Shown: positions 1 through 10,552, numbered from the stretch's first letter. The stretch is 64,000 bases of DNA from Phytophthora colocasiae (GCA_018806915.1 JAGKQI010000087.1:1178001-1242000); one strand, 5' to 3'. Program-made: numbers and translations. Notes: generated by a model from the letters alone, not told the origin.

Positions 1-1105
1 TGGTCGACGTTTATGTTTCATCTGCGTTTGGATAGCACTTTATTTCCCTTGGAATTACACTAAGCTGTGCAGTCAAATAGAGAACTAAACCTCTAGTATG
101 TACTGTTTACCTTTGTTAACATGTACATGTGCCATTCATACGTACTTCGCTGCCACTATCGTACAAAATACTCGTCACTATAGCCTCCATAATTGTTTAC
201 TCTGAAGGCATTCAAGTCGTCGCAACGTGTGCCCGGGGGGAAATAAATTCTCCAGTCTTAATTCCTCGCGATGAAAGCAAAAGTAATATCAATCTTTTTT
301 TGCTCTTGCAAGTACAAAAATGTCAAACAAACGGAGGAGAACCATAAATTGGACGATCATTTGGATGAACCATTTAAAAAACAGTTTGAATTCCGCCTGA
401 CTTCCAAATGTCTGTGAAGTTAGCAAAGACACTAAGATGACGATGATCGAGAATATAACTACACCGACATCATTCTAGTTCGGATTTTGTCTGCAGCCCA
501 GTAGCTGGTCAAACTTCGTCACCATTCGTTGTCTACCGAACATCCTGATGTGTTGTTCAGTGTATCGTGAAGGGGGGGGGGGGGGGGGGATTCGAGTCGA
601 ATGTTTATCAGTTGCCAATGCAGTTGGCAACCGGGCCTCTCAAAATGCTAGCGACTACTGACTACGGTGGGCAACAATGTTAGTCGGTGTTGCGGACATA
701 GCTTCGAGCCCACTGTCCGCGCTCACAGTTCCTGAAATCAAGATTCTCTGGACGATATTCAGCAGCGTTCACACTCCACTGCGTCTAAACAGCCCGCAAC
801 AAACACCACTTCTGGCACAGAATGCAACCTATCAAATTGACTCGACTTTCAGCATCTACTTTCGTGCACTACTACATTCTTCTACTGCGAGAGAGCGATC
901 TCGTTATCAAAGGTCTCTCCATCACTTTCCGCCTGTTTCTCGGTTCCATAGTTTCGTTACAGCTCACCCAAGACTATTCTCAATTGGACTCTGAGCGGAC
1001 GAAATGGTCGCCTACGGTAGGTAAGAAAAGTCTCCAATCGTCGGCAATAATGCCCCAAAACCCGACGACATGGGCATAATCGAAAACCAAGTGCTTCTCA
1101 GTCTC
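1..1105. other. Intergenic sequence with poly-G tract
   Basis: I see no convincing gene here. Short open frames exist (for example at 677-994), but they have no recognisable domain. An uninterrupted run of 18 G occupies 572-589. The last ~60 bases before the LINE insertion read as an open frame that resumes after the LINE (see findings), so a small gene or gene remnant may lie here. Confidence refers to the absence of a recognisable full gene. Confidence 0.6.
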
Positions 1106-1122
1106 AACAGACTTGCCGTCAG
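1106..1122. repeat. Left target site duplication of LINE
   Basis: A 17-base string starting AACAGACTTGCC is repeated exactly at 5798-5814, just after the poly-A tail. This pair marks the integration site of the LINE between them and shows that the left end of the element is at 1123. Confidence 0.93.
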
Positions 1123-4100
1123 TTTTTCTTCAAGATGCTGGGCCGCATAAAATTTCCAGCAGGTACCCCACTGCTAATGGGAGGGGACTACAACTGCGTA
1201 CTACTGCAGGAGGACAGAAGAAACAACGGAAGCGGCAATGACAGGGCGGCGGCGGAACTAGCAGCGTTAGTCGACCAGCTTGGACTTATGGACGCAGGAT
1301 TTTACAACTTACCTACCGCACTTGGATCCGCCGAACTGACTGAGTACGCCTGCAGGCACCACACGTACCGGCATGTGGCAGCTTCAGGAGCAGTTTCGAC
1401 ATCTAGGCTAGATCGATTCTACATATCGGTAAGCGTCAAGCACTGGCTGAGAGGAGTGGAGCTCGAAGACGCCCCGTGTCCCACCGATCACCACGCTGTG
1501 GTTATGGAGTTGCACGCACCTGACGGGCCTGTACGGATCAGAAAGCGACCCAAGATTTACCCTGCACCGAACTACGTCAAAGAGGCCACTCGGAGTCTCA
1601 TCAGCGCCAGACTAGAAGAACTGTCGGTACAAATGGGCGCGACGGAGGACTCGGACCTGGCCCCCTTATGGGAGCACTTTAAAGTTTCCGTGAAGCGGGA
1701 GATGGCAGAACTCAGGGCTGCTGCCAAACGGAAAATGACAAACGGATACAGACAAAAAATACTCAGGCTCAAGAAGAAATTGAACAAACTGGACCTCGCC
1801 ACAGCAGACGCGGAACGGACAAGGCGAGAGATAATCGACCAAATTCAACGACTCCAAGCTGCAAGACGAGCAGGGAGGAGACGTGTTCTAGTCCAACTGA
1901 ATGCGTGTAGCTCAAAGGCGTCCACACGGCATTTCTTCCGCAGGATATGCACCAAATTTGGCGACAGTACCGTGCCCACACTCTCGGTACCCGAAGGTGC
2001 ACCGAAGAGAAGCATGCATGACAAAGCGAACATATTGGCGGATAGCTGGACGCCGATACTGAACGGGGAGGTGCAGAATAAAGAAGGCATCGCTGACTAC
2101 GTGAACAAGATGAGCTCGCGGTGGAGTAAAATTGATTTGCAAGACCTCGATGCACCCATGGACGAAACCGAGGTGAGACGCTCGATCGAGCATGGGAAAC
2201 CTGGAAAAGCTTGTGGTCCGGACATGTTAGGTAATGCGTGGTACCGCGATCATGTCGACAAGTTAGTACCCACTCTAACAAAGCTCTTCAACATCTGGTT
2301 CGCCAGAGGAGACACGCCCAAGAGCTTCCTTGAGGCGTATATCCACTCGATTCCCAAAGGAGGAGACCGATCCAATCCACTGAACTACAGACCTATCGCC
2401 CTGTTGAACTCAGACTACAAGATTTTCAGTCGGATTCTAGCATGGAGAGTTCGAAACCACATCTCGCAGCTGGTCCACCCCACCCAATTTGGGTTTGTAC
2501 CAGGCAAAACAATACACGAAGTCATAGACCTCTACGAAGCAGCCAAGATACTGTGTGGCTCGAGACCGGAGCTACAGGGAGCGGAAGTATTACTACTAGA
2601 TTTTGCAAAAGCATACGACTCGCTCAACCGTAGCTTCCTGCTGGAGGTACTTCGAGCAAAGGGATTCCCGCCAAAGTTTTGTGCGATGGTACACGCCATT
2701 CATGAAGGCACCGCAGTGCAATTTCTTGCTAATGGTAGCCTCTCAAGCGCGGTGCCAGTGACCAGTGGTATCCGGCAGGGCTGTCCGCTGGCCCCACTGC
2801 TCTTTATTTTAGCCGTGGACCTACTGTACGATGAGGTGGAGACAACGGCGGGAGTGCATGGACTAAATCTAGGGGACCAAGAGGCTGTTTTGCAGCTAGA
2901 TGTGGCTGGTTATGCTGATGATTCCGCCATTTATTTGGCCGACAAATCAATGCAAGCTGAAGCAATACATGCAGTGGGACGATTCTCAGCCGTATCCGGT
3001 CTGTGCCTGAACGTTAAAAAATCGGCGGCAATCGCCTTAGGGAGAGGCCCGGAGGAAACACACGGTGAACCTGAACATCAACCACAGGAAGTACCACAGG
3101 TACAGTCAACAAGATACTTGGGCCATATTGCAGGTAGCGGAAACATTACCGAGGTGGCCTGGACCAAAGCAGCACAGGCTCTCCGTGTCCGACTGCTGCT
3201 TGCTGAAACCAAGACCACCACTGTGATGCAACGAGCAAGGATCGCAGCCGCAATCGTTATCCCAAAGCTGCTGTACGTGGCCAGGCATGCATGGCCTAGT
3301 GAGGATTTGATCAAGGATGCGGAGGCGAGAATCAAAAACTATGTGTGGCGTGCACAATTCTCGATACCTGACACGACAGCCAAGGGGTGGGTTTCATCAG
3401 TGATGGCCATGCAGGAGACCAAATGGGGTGGACTTGGCGTACCAAACCTGCGACTTGAGCTCATCGCGCTCAGTGCATCAACGGTTGGAGATTGGGCCGT
3501 CACTCTCAATCCCTTCAAGAAAAAGGCTGGGGACATCCTCATGACTAGAGAAAATCTATCCTTGGAGCCACTGGTTCAACGATCGCACCCACCGGCGCCC
3601 AAGGTGCGAACAGGGCTTCGCAGTACAGGACGACCATGGACGGAGTTTATCATGAATGATGAAGTATCGTTCAGCCCAGATTTCATAGTTGCTGCAGGAG
3701 AGCGGCGGACGCTACTAAAAAACGCGAATGGGCTAATATCAAGGTGGGAAGCAGGTGGGTTGAAAATCAACTGCAGTGACTGTTTGCTTGATCAATTGAG
3801 GGCGCACACTAAAGCCAGGAGAGCGCAGCTCGGGTTCTGCTGCCTCGCGACGATAGAGCACCTACAAACACGACATTTGGCGCTGTGGACGCCAAGGGGC
3901 GATCGGGCACAATGGAAAGACTACAAGCTTTGGGGCACTGCTACTCGTGACCAGAGGGTGCGCGACATACTGACCATCACTACTACAAAGCGAGGTGAGG
4001 TGTATTTCAAGCCAACAGGCCAGCAAATGCCAATGCCAAGCCTCATAGCACATCAATTCAGGGAAATCTGCCTGGCGGTCATAGCGAACTATCCCGAATT

Positions 4101-5797
4101 GGTGTTTCAGCCTCAGGAGGTGACTGAACTGCATGTTCAGCACCCACTGGAAGACAAAGGACATCTCTTTCGAGTAGAAAAGACCGAATCAAATCGTATA
4201 CAACACACATGGGGGTTCACCACAACGAATCTCGTGCTAGACGGCTCGGACTCTGCAGTGGAGCGAGCGGTGGGGACTCATTTAGAGGTAGAAAAAAAGC
4301 ATATCAGCGTCGCCCCGCATCCATGGATAACGAGGATGCGGCCACTATGGGTGGGGCGTAGAAGATGGAGGTGGACGAGAAAGGAGTACAAGAAAGTGAT
4401 ATCCAAAACATCGGCACATGCAGCAAACCAAACCATGGAGGACAAACAGTGCAAGTGGGTCGAAACAGACCCAACGATAGCGAAGGTGCTGACTCAACTG
4501 CAGTGGAGTCATATACACAAGCTCGAAGGAGCGACGCCATATCAGATCCAGAACCTGGTCCGGATGAGGCACAACAGGCTGCGCCTATGGGCGGGGAACG
4601 ACAGGAGGTACGCGTGCACGGCTACCGGATGCGCAAAAACAGCCAAGGGCGGTACAGCGCACTTGGTTTGGGACTGCCCGGAAGCAAGGATGCTTTGGAC
4701 AGCTTACGTGGAAAAGTGGGAAATTGGCGAAGAGCTGACGGCCGACTGCCTCAGTGATATCTTGACACTTCAACTACGAACCACGCCACCTTGGTTACTT
4801 TCGTGGGGAGAAGACAAACTAACGGAGTGCTGGGAGGTTTTGCATGAGGTAGCTTTAGAGATGTGGCGGCTCGGAATTGCAGTCACTGTCACTACACTAT
4901 GGAGACGAAACGTGGACAGGATCCACCCAGTCGCCGAAGCTCAAAAGAGCATCGCCGAAGCTGTGGCTATATGGAGAAGTCAGCTGCACGAGGCGTATCA
5001 GCGATACAGGCTAGGACTATATCCTTTGACGCCGCAGACGGAGCCAAGGATACAGGTGGCGTCCCAGATAATACGGCGCTGGAACACAGAAACTCTCACC
5101 GGAAATGCCAGACCTGAGCCAGGCAAGATAAGGATTGGATTCTTCGATGGCGGATCACGGGGCAATCCTGGGCCAGGTGGGAGTGGCAGTGTCATTGTGG
5201 AGATCGATGCAGCAACCAGACGCCCGACTATCGTCTGGGCTGCGGCCACAGCGCTAGGAAAATTGACGACGACGAACAATATAGCGGAGTTCGTGGGACT
5301 GCAGCGGCTTCTCCACTATGCACATACGAAAAAATGGGTCGGGATAGCGGTGGTGGGTGACAGCCAACTTATTCTGACAATGCTCCAAAAGAGGAAGGTA
5401 CCTTCAGCGACCAGGCTCCAAAATTTGTATCGCAATGTCAGACGACTAGCGGATCTCGTTAAGGTAACCACATGGCAGCACCACTATCGAAGGCACAACA
5501 AAATGGCGGACTGGCTTGCCAATCTTGCCATGGATACGAATCGGAGCCAGGTTTCAACGCCAGCAGGAGGGGCCAGTTGCTCCGTCATCGATGACGGATT
5601 GAAGGTCCTAATGAGCGGGGACCTCGCACATTGGGCACGCACCAATGGGCAATAGGACAACCACAGACGACAAGTCCTGTGGGAACACAGGCAACCAACA
5701 CGGGTTCCCAGACCGGTTGGAATGGATATTTGATCTCAGGCCTTGTAGGCTAAGTAGCTAACAATATACCTCACACTTAAAAAAAAAAAAAAAAAAA
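1123..5797 (+). mobile_element. 5'-truncated non-LTR retrotransposon (LINE) with poly-A tail
   Basis: The element is bounded by a 17-bp target site duplication (1106-1122 and 5798-5814) and ends in an A-run at about 5779-5797, the hallmark of target-primed reverse transcription. The 5' end falls inside the coding region, within the endonuclease domain, so the copy is truncated as is common for LINEs. About 120 bp of 3' untranslated sequence follows the stop codon. The long open frame and perfect duplication indicate a recent insertion. The C-terminal RNase H domain places it with RNase H-bearing LINE clades (I/R1-like in a broad sense); the exact clade is not resolved. Confidence 0.93.
1135..5655 (+). 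CDS. LINE ORF2: endonuclease (partial) - reverse transcriptase - zinc finger - RNase H
   Basis: This 1506-codon frame is open throughout. Residues 1-130 are the C-terminal half of an endonuclease/exonuclease/phosphatase domain (GGDYNCVL; the DHHAVVMEL motif near 120-127 is the conserved DH). The reverse transcriptase follows at about 360-650, with LLDFAKAYDSL and the catalytic YADD at residue 593. A C-terminal zf-RVT zinc finger starts at Cys1161 (CTATGC...H...C). An RNase H domain closes the protein with the acidic set D1338, E1385, D1409 and D1459. The N-terminal part of the endonuclease is missing because the element is 5' truncated; the ATG at 1135 is simply the first Met of the truncated copy. 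Retrotransposition in cis is therefore unlikely, although the RT and RNase H parts look intact. Confidence 0.92.
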   Translation: MLGRIKFPAGTPLLMGGDYNCVLLQEDRRNNGSGNDRAAAELAALVDQLGLMDAGFYNLPTALGSAELTEYACRHHTYRHVAASGAVSTSRLDRFYISVSVKHWLRGVELEDAPCPTDHHAVVMELHAPDGPVRIRKRPKIYPAPNYVKEATRSLISARLEELSVQMGATEDSDLAPLWEHFKVSVKREMAELRAAAKRKMTNGYRQKILRLKKKLNKLDLATADAERTRREIIDQIQRLQAARRAGRRRVLVQLNACSSKASTRHFFRRICTKFGDSTVPTLSVPEGAPKRSMHDKANILADSWTPILNGEVQNKEGIADYVNKMSSRWSKIDLQDLDAPMDETEVRRSIEHGKPGKACGPDMLGNAWYRDHVDKLVPTLTKLFNIWFARGDTPKSFLEAYIHSIPKGGDRSNPLNYRPIALLNSDYKIFSRILAWRVRNHISQLVHPTQFGFVPGKTIHEVIDLYEAAKILCGSRPELQGAEVLLLDFAKAYDSLNRSFLLEVLRAKGFPPKFCAMVHAIHEGTAVQFLANGSLSSAVPVTSGIRQGCPLAPLLFILAVDLLYDEVETTAGVHGLNLGDQEAVLQLDVAGYADDSAIYLADKSMQAEAIHAVGRFSAVSGLCLNVKKSAAIALGRGPEETHGEPEHQPQEVPQVQSTRYLGHIAGSGNITEVAWTKAAQALRVRLLLAETKTTTVMQRARIAAAIVIPKLLYVARHAWPSEDLIKDAEARIKNYVWRAQFSIPDTTAKGWVSSVMAMQETKWGGLGVPNLRLELIALSASTVGDWAVTLNPFKKKAGDILMTRENLSLEPLVQRSHPPAPKVRTGLRSTGRPWTEFIMNDEVSFSPDFIVAAGERRTLLKNANGLISRWEAGGLKINCSDCLLDQLRAHTKARRAQLGFCCLATIEHLQTRHLALWTPRGDRAQWKDYKLWGTATRDQRVRDILTITTTKRGEVYFKPTGQQMPMPSLIAHQFREICLAVIANYPELVFQPQEVTELHVQHPLEDKGHLFRVEKTESNRIQHTWGFTTTNLVLDGSDSAVERAVGTHLEVEKKHISVAPHPWITRMRPLWVGRRRWRWTRKEYKKVISKTSAHAANQTMEDKQCKWVETDPTIAKVLTQLQWSHIHKLEGATPYQIQNLVRMRHNRLRLWAGNDRRYACTATGCAKTAKGGTAHLVWDCPEARMLWTAYVEKWEIGEELTADCLSDILTLQLRTTPPWLLSWGEDKLTECWEVLHEVALEMWRLGIAVTVTTLWRRNVDRIHPVAEAQKSIAEAVAIWRSQLHEAYQRYRLGLYPLTPQTEPRIQVASQIIRRWNTETLTGNARPEPGKIRIGFFDGGSRGNPGPGGSGSVIVEIDAATRRPTIVWAAATALGKLTTTNNIAEFVGLQRLLHYAHTKKWVGIAVVGDSQLILTMLQKRKVPSATRLQNLYRNVRRLADLVKVTTWQHHYRRHNKMADWLANLAMDTNRSQVSTPAGGASCSVIDDGLKVLMSGDLAHWARTNGQ

Positions 5798-5814
5798 AAC
5801 AGACTTGCCGTCAG
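5798..5814. repeat. Right target site duplication of LINE
   Basis: Exact copy of 1106-1122, directly after the A-tail of the LINE. Confidence 0.93.
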
Positions 5815-6082
5815 GGAACCCGTACTCCAAGACTTTCTCCGATATATGGTGAGGAAGCCAAAACCAAGAGCGTGTTGATAGAATCGTCTAACACATGCGG
5901 AACTGTTGATCACCCTCTAAGACACACTTAACCGGATCTCAATTTTTGGTCGCAATCTAAGATGGTGGCCGTGACCAACACGTGTGCTTTTAGTCACGAT
6001 CACCATCATGGATTACGAACCAAGCATCAAGGTCTGTTGCTTATCATATCGCAAACCGGTTGTCCAGCAATAAACGCAAACA

Positions 6083-7447
6083 ATGCACTTCCACTGCTTA
6101 TTGATAGTGTGCGTTGTTGTTCTCATATTCGTCACAGTTTCAGCAGCTGCCCATTGTGTCCATGACACTGGTGCTGCTTTTCCGAGAACGCTACGAGCAA
6201 GAAGTGTTGACGAAAGTGGAGGTGAAGAGCGAGCAGGAGGAGGAGGAGGAGGTATCTCTGTCTCTATTTCTGAAAAGCTAGCCAAATCCTTCACGTCCTC
6301 CAAAGTGACGGATCATCAGCTCCAAACGTGGCTCCGCGAAGGGAAATCAGCCAAAGATGTCTTTTATCGTATGAATTTGGCGAAAACTCGCACGTGGATC
6401 TTCGATAACCCCCTGTTCAGCAAATGGGTCCAGTACGCCGATGATTTGAGTGCCACCACTTCCGGAAAAGGAACATCCGCGATCTCAATACTGACCGCTC
6501 AACACGGAGACGACTATTTGTACACGATGCTCAAAGCGGCTGAAAGAAAGTCAAAGGAACTCGCGTCGACACTACAAGCGGAACAGTTGAAACGGTGGAT
6601 TGCGATTGGGAAGCATCCTGATGAGGTCTACAAGCTCTATGACCTACACTACGGATCAAGCCGTCTTCTTCAAAATCCTCAATTTAGTGCCTGGACCAAG
6701 TATGTAGACGATTTAAATACGAAGCACAAAGGTTTCATGTCGATCATCCCTACGCTGAGGAAATACTACAGTGACGACGACCTGTTCAAAATGGCTGAGG
6801 CAGCAAAGAGTGTCAAAGAAACGGAGAGTATGGGCCTCAAGTTGGACGACGCATTCGTTCAGTTCGGGATCACCGACAAGAAGACGCCAGCTCAAGTGCT
6901 TAATGATCTCCAACATGAGACGCTGGGGAATCCACTACTCGGTCTGTTAGCCAAGTTCACAGATGCTTACAATGTGAAATTCCCTCAAGCAAAGACAACA
7001 ATGATCGAAACGCTCACGAATCGCTATAGCGACAAAAAAGTGGCAAAGTTCGATACGACTATCAAAATCTCGATAATGTCATTAAGACAGCGAGGAAAAA
7101 CCCAAAGACTGCTAAACTTGCTGACAGGGTGGAGAAGGCAAAAATTGAAGAATGGCTGACAAACTGGAAACACGAACCGAAAGACACCTTCCGTTTTCTG
7201 AAATTGAATAAGGCAGGAGAGGAAACCTTTTCCAGCCCAGTTGTGGGTCAAGTATTTGAATGACTTTAACCACAAGTATCCCGACAAGAAAACGACGATG
7301 ATCGACAGTATCAGAGCGAATTACCAAGATTTAGAGCTGCTGGATATACTGCCAGCGGCGAAGAAAAACCCCAACACGGAGAAGCTGGCCAAGAACTTGG
7401 AAAATGCTCTGCTTGACAAATGGATAGATAACTGTTGCCTTCCTTAA
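6083..7447 (+). pseudogene. RXLR effector with WY/LWY-type modules, frameshifted
   Basis: The frame starting at 6083 encodes 358 residues before a stop at 7157-7159. Residues 1-24 form a hydrophobic secretion signal. An RXLR motif (RTLR) follows about 12 residues later, then a dEER-like GGEER before a glycine run. From about residue 70, helical modules of roughly 80-95 residues repeat, with the spaced Trp, Leu and Tyr pattern of WY/LWY effector folds (for example LQTWLREGKS and FSKWVQYADDL). Such proteins are known in oomycetes as secreted effectors acting inside plant cells. The frame breaks near 7045-7095, where module sequence continues in another frame to about 7240; it shifts again and ends at 7447. 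At least two frameshifts therefore separate the last module from the rest. A shortened protein could still be made. The target is unknown. Confidence 0.8.
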
Positions 7448-8430
7448 GCGATGGATCGGCCACAAACCTTCTTCTAATGTCTGGATTGAACGGTATAGCG
7501 AAAAGCTCAACAAGATTTCATAAAGAGCCTGCTTATTCGAGTGAGGTATCCTTGATTCTCGCCACTACGGGCTGTTTAAAATCTCGATAAACTCATTGAG
7601 ATCCCCAAAACCGCTAAACTTGCTAATATGCGAGGAATTATTCCCCCAAAAATATTTATTTGGCAATATTAGGGTTTCAAGCCCAAATTATGAGGTATGG
7701 ATGACGACGTTAACCACAAGTATGGGGAACTTCTGCGCTGCTCATTTGCAACTGCGCAGTCTCCTACTCTGTCGCAATCTTCTGCGCTTTCTCGTCCTTC
7801 TTCTTCACTGCAGCGATCATCTTAGCCACTTCTTGTCGCTAAAGACATTCGTGAGCGTTTCGATCACTGTTGTCTTTGCCTGAGGGAATTTCACATTGTA
7901 AGCATCTGTGAACTTGGCAAACAGACCCTACAAGCGGAACAGTTAAAACGGTGGATTGCGATCGGGAAGCATCCTGACGAGGTCTTCAAATCGCAAGGTA
8001 TATACGATGTTACGTGAGAATAAATGCAGAAAATAAATGGGACTATGATATCATTAAAAAAAATGCTTCACTCGACAAGAGGAATCTTCTGGAGTGTTAA
8101 AGTAGCCACATTCGTTCCAATTTACAACGAAGCGTTGAGTTTATGGCAGATCTGCAACAGATTTCTTCTCATGTACCCATTTGCCTTTTGCCGTGCTAGG
8201 AACTTTCTCAGCTGTCGAGAATTTTGTAATAGACTATGTCATTGAGAATTGCTCTGATGCTATCGATCATCGTCGTTTTTTTTCTTCTCGTATACACCCT
8301 AGTCTGTTCTGCAACAAATACTTCGGAACATTGGTCAAGATTACGAACAAAGCCAGATGGACTGCACATAGCTGCTGGCTGAGAGTTGATCATTCGCAAT
8401 ATTTTGCTCAGCTACACGTATAAAGCGGAC
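7448..8430. repeat. Shuffled direct and inverted fragments of the upstream effector
   Basis: About 7563-7735 is a degenerate direct copy of roughly 7060-7280. About 7770-7918 is an inverted copy of a module equivalent to 6950-7060; the stretch 7846-7918 matches the reverse complement of 6950-7024 closely. Then 7921-7990 is a direct copy of about 6569-6635. On the minus strand near 8225-8290 another module end (KKTTMIDSIRA) is readable. None of these pieces forms a gene. They show repeated local duplication, inversion and decay of a WY-module effector. Confidence 0.75.
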
Positions 8431-8629
8431 GCTTACCCGACTGAAGACTTTTCTCGTGTTGCAGGCCTCAAAAACCTTTAAACTAGTACTTCTGGCGTGG
8501 AGCTGGGCTCCGCTCGCGTTGTTGGTGGCATGCCATTTAACGTCGCCATCCAGTGATATTAAAGGTATCTCACAAAACAAAACGTGCTGTCCCTTTACAA
8601 AGAAGAAAATGAGTTGATTAACTAGTTAG

Positions 8630-9467
8630 CGGGTTTCTCATCTGTGTGATTCTATCTCAAGATTCTAAAACTACACTAAACCTGCGGAATCCAGATGTCG
8701 TTTGTCCTTTCAGGGATTATATCCGTCGTTGATTCAAACCCCAGTTTTCGGGACAGCTTCTCCAGAGTAGATCGATCACAATCCAGTTCCATCGCGTGAT
8801 GGTAGATAAGTTGGCAGTGCTTCTTGAAGAAATTTTGCAGGTTGGCGATCTTTGGCGTTTGAGCTAATGTTTGACGGAAGTAAATATCGTTCCGAAGTCT
8901 CCAAACCGCATGAAAAACAATAGCTGTTTGAACTTTCCACAATATAAGAAGTACTTTTTGGTTCCTCCTCCAGGCGCTTTGAATATCACGAGGCTGCGGA
9001 AAAAGCAACAATCGCCAAGTCAATGACGATCGAAAGAAACATTTCCATGGAGTCCATATCAGGAGCCATGTTGAAGCCAATGTTGGACACGCAAAAAAAC
9101 AATGCTCAACTGTTTCAATCGAGTGGCAGCTTGGACGCACACATTCTTGAATTGTCGAATTGAGTGATTTCAGGAAATACAATCGTGAGCCCACAATTAA
9201 GTCTCCGAAATACAATCGCAACATCACATCATGCACCACAGGAAGTAAGAAACCTCGGAGCGATAGTAAGCTGGACAACGTTTGATGTATTCGTTGCCGA
9301 GGACATCCCAAATCCTCTAGCGGGTGATGCATCAATTCAGGTACTTTTTGAAGAAGTTTCCTCCAATCGTGAGTCCGTAATCCAGGGAAAAACCGATGCT
9401 GTCCCTCTACAGTTTCAAGAATTTGAACGAGTGGATTTCTCCGTGTGATCCTCTCCCTGGTGGTCAC
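8630..9467 (-). mobile_element. LINE 3' fragment encoding zf-RVT zinc finger region
   Basis: A minus-strand frame of 263 codons (9467-8676) encodes the C-terminal part of a LINE reverse transcriptase protein, including the zf-RVT pattern CVRPSC...H...C near the middle (ETVEHCFFACPTLASTW). It has no reverse transcriptase catalytic core, so it is a 5'-truncated fragment. Homology to a second copy on the plus strand at 21785-22455 extends past the stop codon into 8630-8675, which defines the shared 3' end. The frame is still open here but decayed in the other copy. Confidence 0.75.
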
Positions 9468-9496
9468 TGGTCAATGTACTGTACCACAAGGGAGGG
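9451..9496 (+). repeat. tRNA-like A-box repeat, partial copy
   Basis: CTCCCTGGTGGTCACTGG at 9453-9470 and the following TCAATGTAC closely match the 5' half of the tRNA-like element on the minus strand at 10471-10552. No B box follows. It is probably a partial copy of the same tRNA-derived repeat. Confidence 0.35.
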
Positions 9497-9877
9497 GCTT
9501 CCTTTCCAGATGATGAAAAATGATTAGCTTCAATATCCCATCAGAATTCAATAGCCAATAATAGCATCGTAAATAATACTTACATGTATGTAGTACAGTT
9601 TTCTGTCTCAATAAAGAAGTCTGAAAAATCGATAACCTTCCGAGTTGCATATCACTATTTTATGTCCTGACAATTTTTTAAACTGAACTGTGTTTATAAC
9701 CTTGCCATTTGCATGCAGACCCCAACTTCTTTATTGAGGCAGAAACTGTACTACATGTACATGTAAAAACTTCAATGTTAAAGTTCTCTTCGAATTTACA
9801 CAATTTACCTACATTACCCCCCCCCCAAAAAAAAAAAAAATAAAACAACTTTCCGGAACTGCATTCGTCAGCCCAGC
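9497..9877. other. Non-coding stretch with C/A homopolymers
   Basis: I see no gene. A C-run followed directly by an A-run sits at about 9818-9842, and an inverted pair of short related segments carries the phrase CTTCTTTATTGAG / CTCAATAAAGAAG near 9610 and 9735. The latter may be remains of a small repeat. Confidence 0.4.
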
Positions 9878-9879
9878 TC

Positions 9880-10270
9880 ATAGGTCAGTACACCATGTAG
9901 ATTCTGATAAATAAACTAGCAGTGCTTTTTTAATACGCCTACGATATAGCGCCATATCGATGTCAATGTTAGGCACGTGAAAACACAGTGGTAAACTGTT
10001 TTGAAAAATCGGGTTGAGCGGCTTCAGAGAATGTACAGTCAAGTCTGAAATACAATCGAAACAGAGTATCATAATCCACTGTTGTATCTGAAATGTAAAC
10101 TCGAAAGCTTGGAATCTTGAGAGGACACGATGAGAGACTTGCAATAGAGCAGGAGCATATCGCAATGGAAGTATTTTTAATCTAAATGTTGCCTCATGAC
10201 GTCCGTAGATGATAACCAGTTTGGTTTCCAACAATTCAACGGTTTTAAACATTTCAAAGAGACATCCAGG
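9880..10270 (-). mobile_element. Decayed LINE 3' fragment, second lineage
   Basis: Read on the minus strand with frameshifts and stops, this stretch gives phrases that align in order with the LINE fragment at 8630-9467: a segment like LKSLNSTIQ, then CVFTCLTLTSIW corresponding to CFFACPTLASTW, then VLKKHC. It is therefore a more diverged and broken zf-RVT-type LINE end in the same orientation. Confidence 0.5.
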
Positions 10271-10325
10271 CAAAGCTCGAGATTGTCACGAACTACTAGC
10301 CTACACCCCATCACAAGATACATGC
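10261..10325. repeat. Short dispersed repeat, copy 1
   Basis: The phrase AGGCAAAGCTCGAGATTGTCACGAAC and a following CACCCCATCACAAGATACAT recur, with changes, at about 10568-10615 and 14980-15065. All three copies lie upstream of the RXLR tandem pair. They may be an end of a transposon or part of the segment duplicated together with the effectors. Confidence 0.5.
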
Positions 10326-10470
10326 TACTAAAGTACATATGTATGAATGCTGTCAATGGCATCCTGCCAGTACTGTCTGTAGGCTTTTCTGGTAAATTGA
10401 AGTTGATTAACTGGTTAGTCCTGGTCGCTACTACTATTGAAGGTTTGATTGTGATTGTGAATTGTTTAAA

Positions 10471-10552
10471 TGGGAGTCCCCGGAGGGACTCGAACGCCTG
10501 TCAAGTGCGTAGCTTTGTGGTACGTTGACCAGTGGACCACCAGGAGGCCCCC
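10471..10552 (-). repeat. tRNA-derived element (SINE head or decayed tRNA-Arg-like)
   Basis: On the minus strand TGGTCCACTGG fits the RNA polymerase III A box (TRGYNNANNGG) and, about 33 bases later, CGTTCGAGTCC fits the B box with one mismatch. The ends GGGGGCC and GACTCCC could pair as an acceptor stem with one mismatch. A seven-base loop CTACGCA would carry anticodon ACG (Arg). The D and T stems pair poorly and the length of 82 is irregular. A tRNA-derived SINE or dead tRNA is more likely than a working tRNA. A partial copy at 9451-9496 supports a repeat. Confidence 0.42.

Noticed and set aside
1572..2281. Several minus-strand open frames (60-170 codons) within the LINE
   Set aside because: They are antisense to the reverse transcriptase ORF, lack domains and reflect its codon bias.
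10471..10552. A functional tRNA gene
   Set aside because: D and T stems pair badly and the acceptor has a mismatch; kept only as a tRNA-derived repeat.
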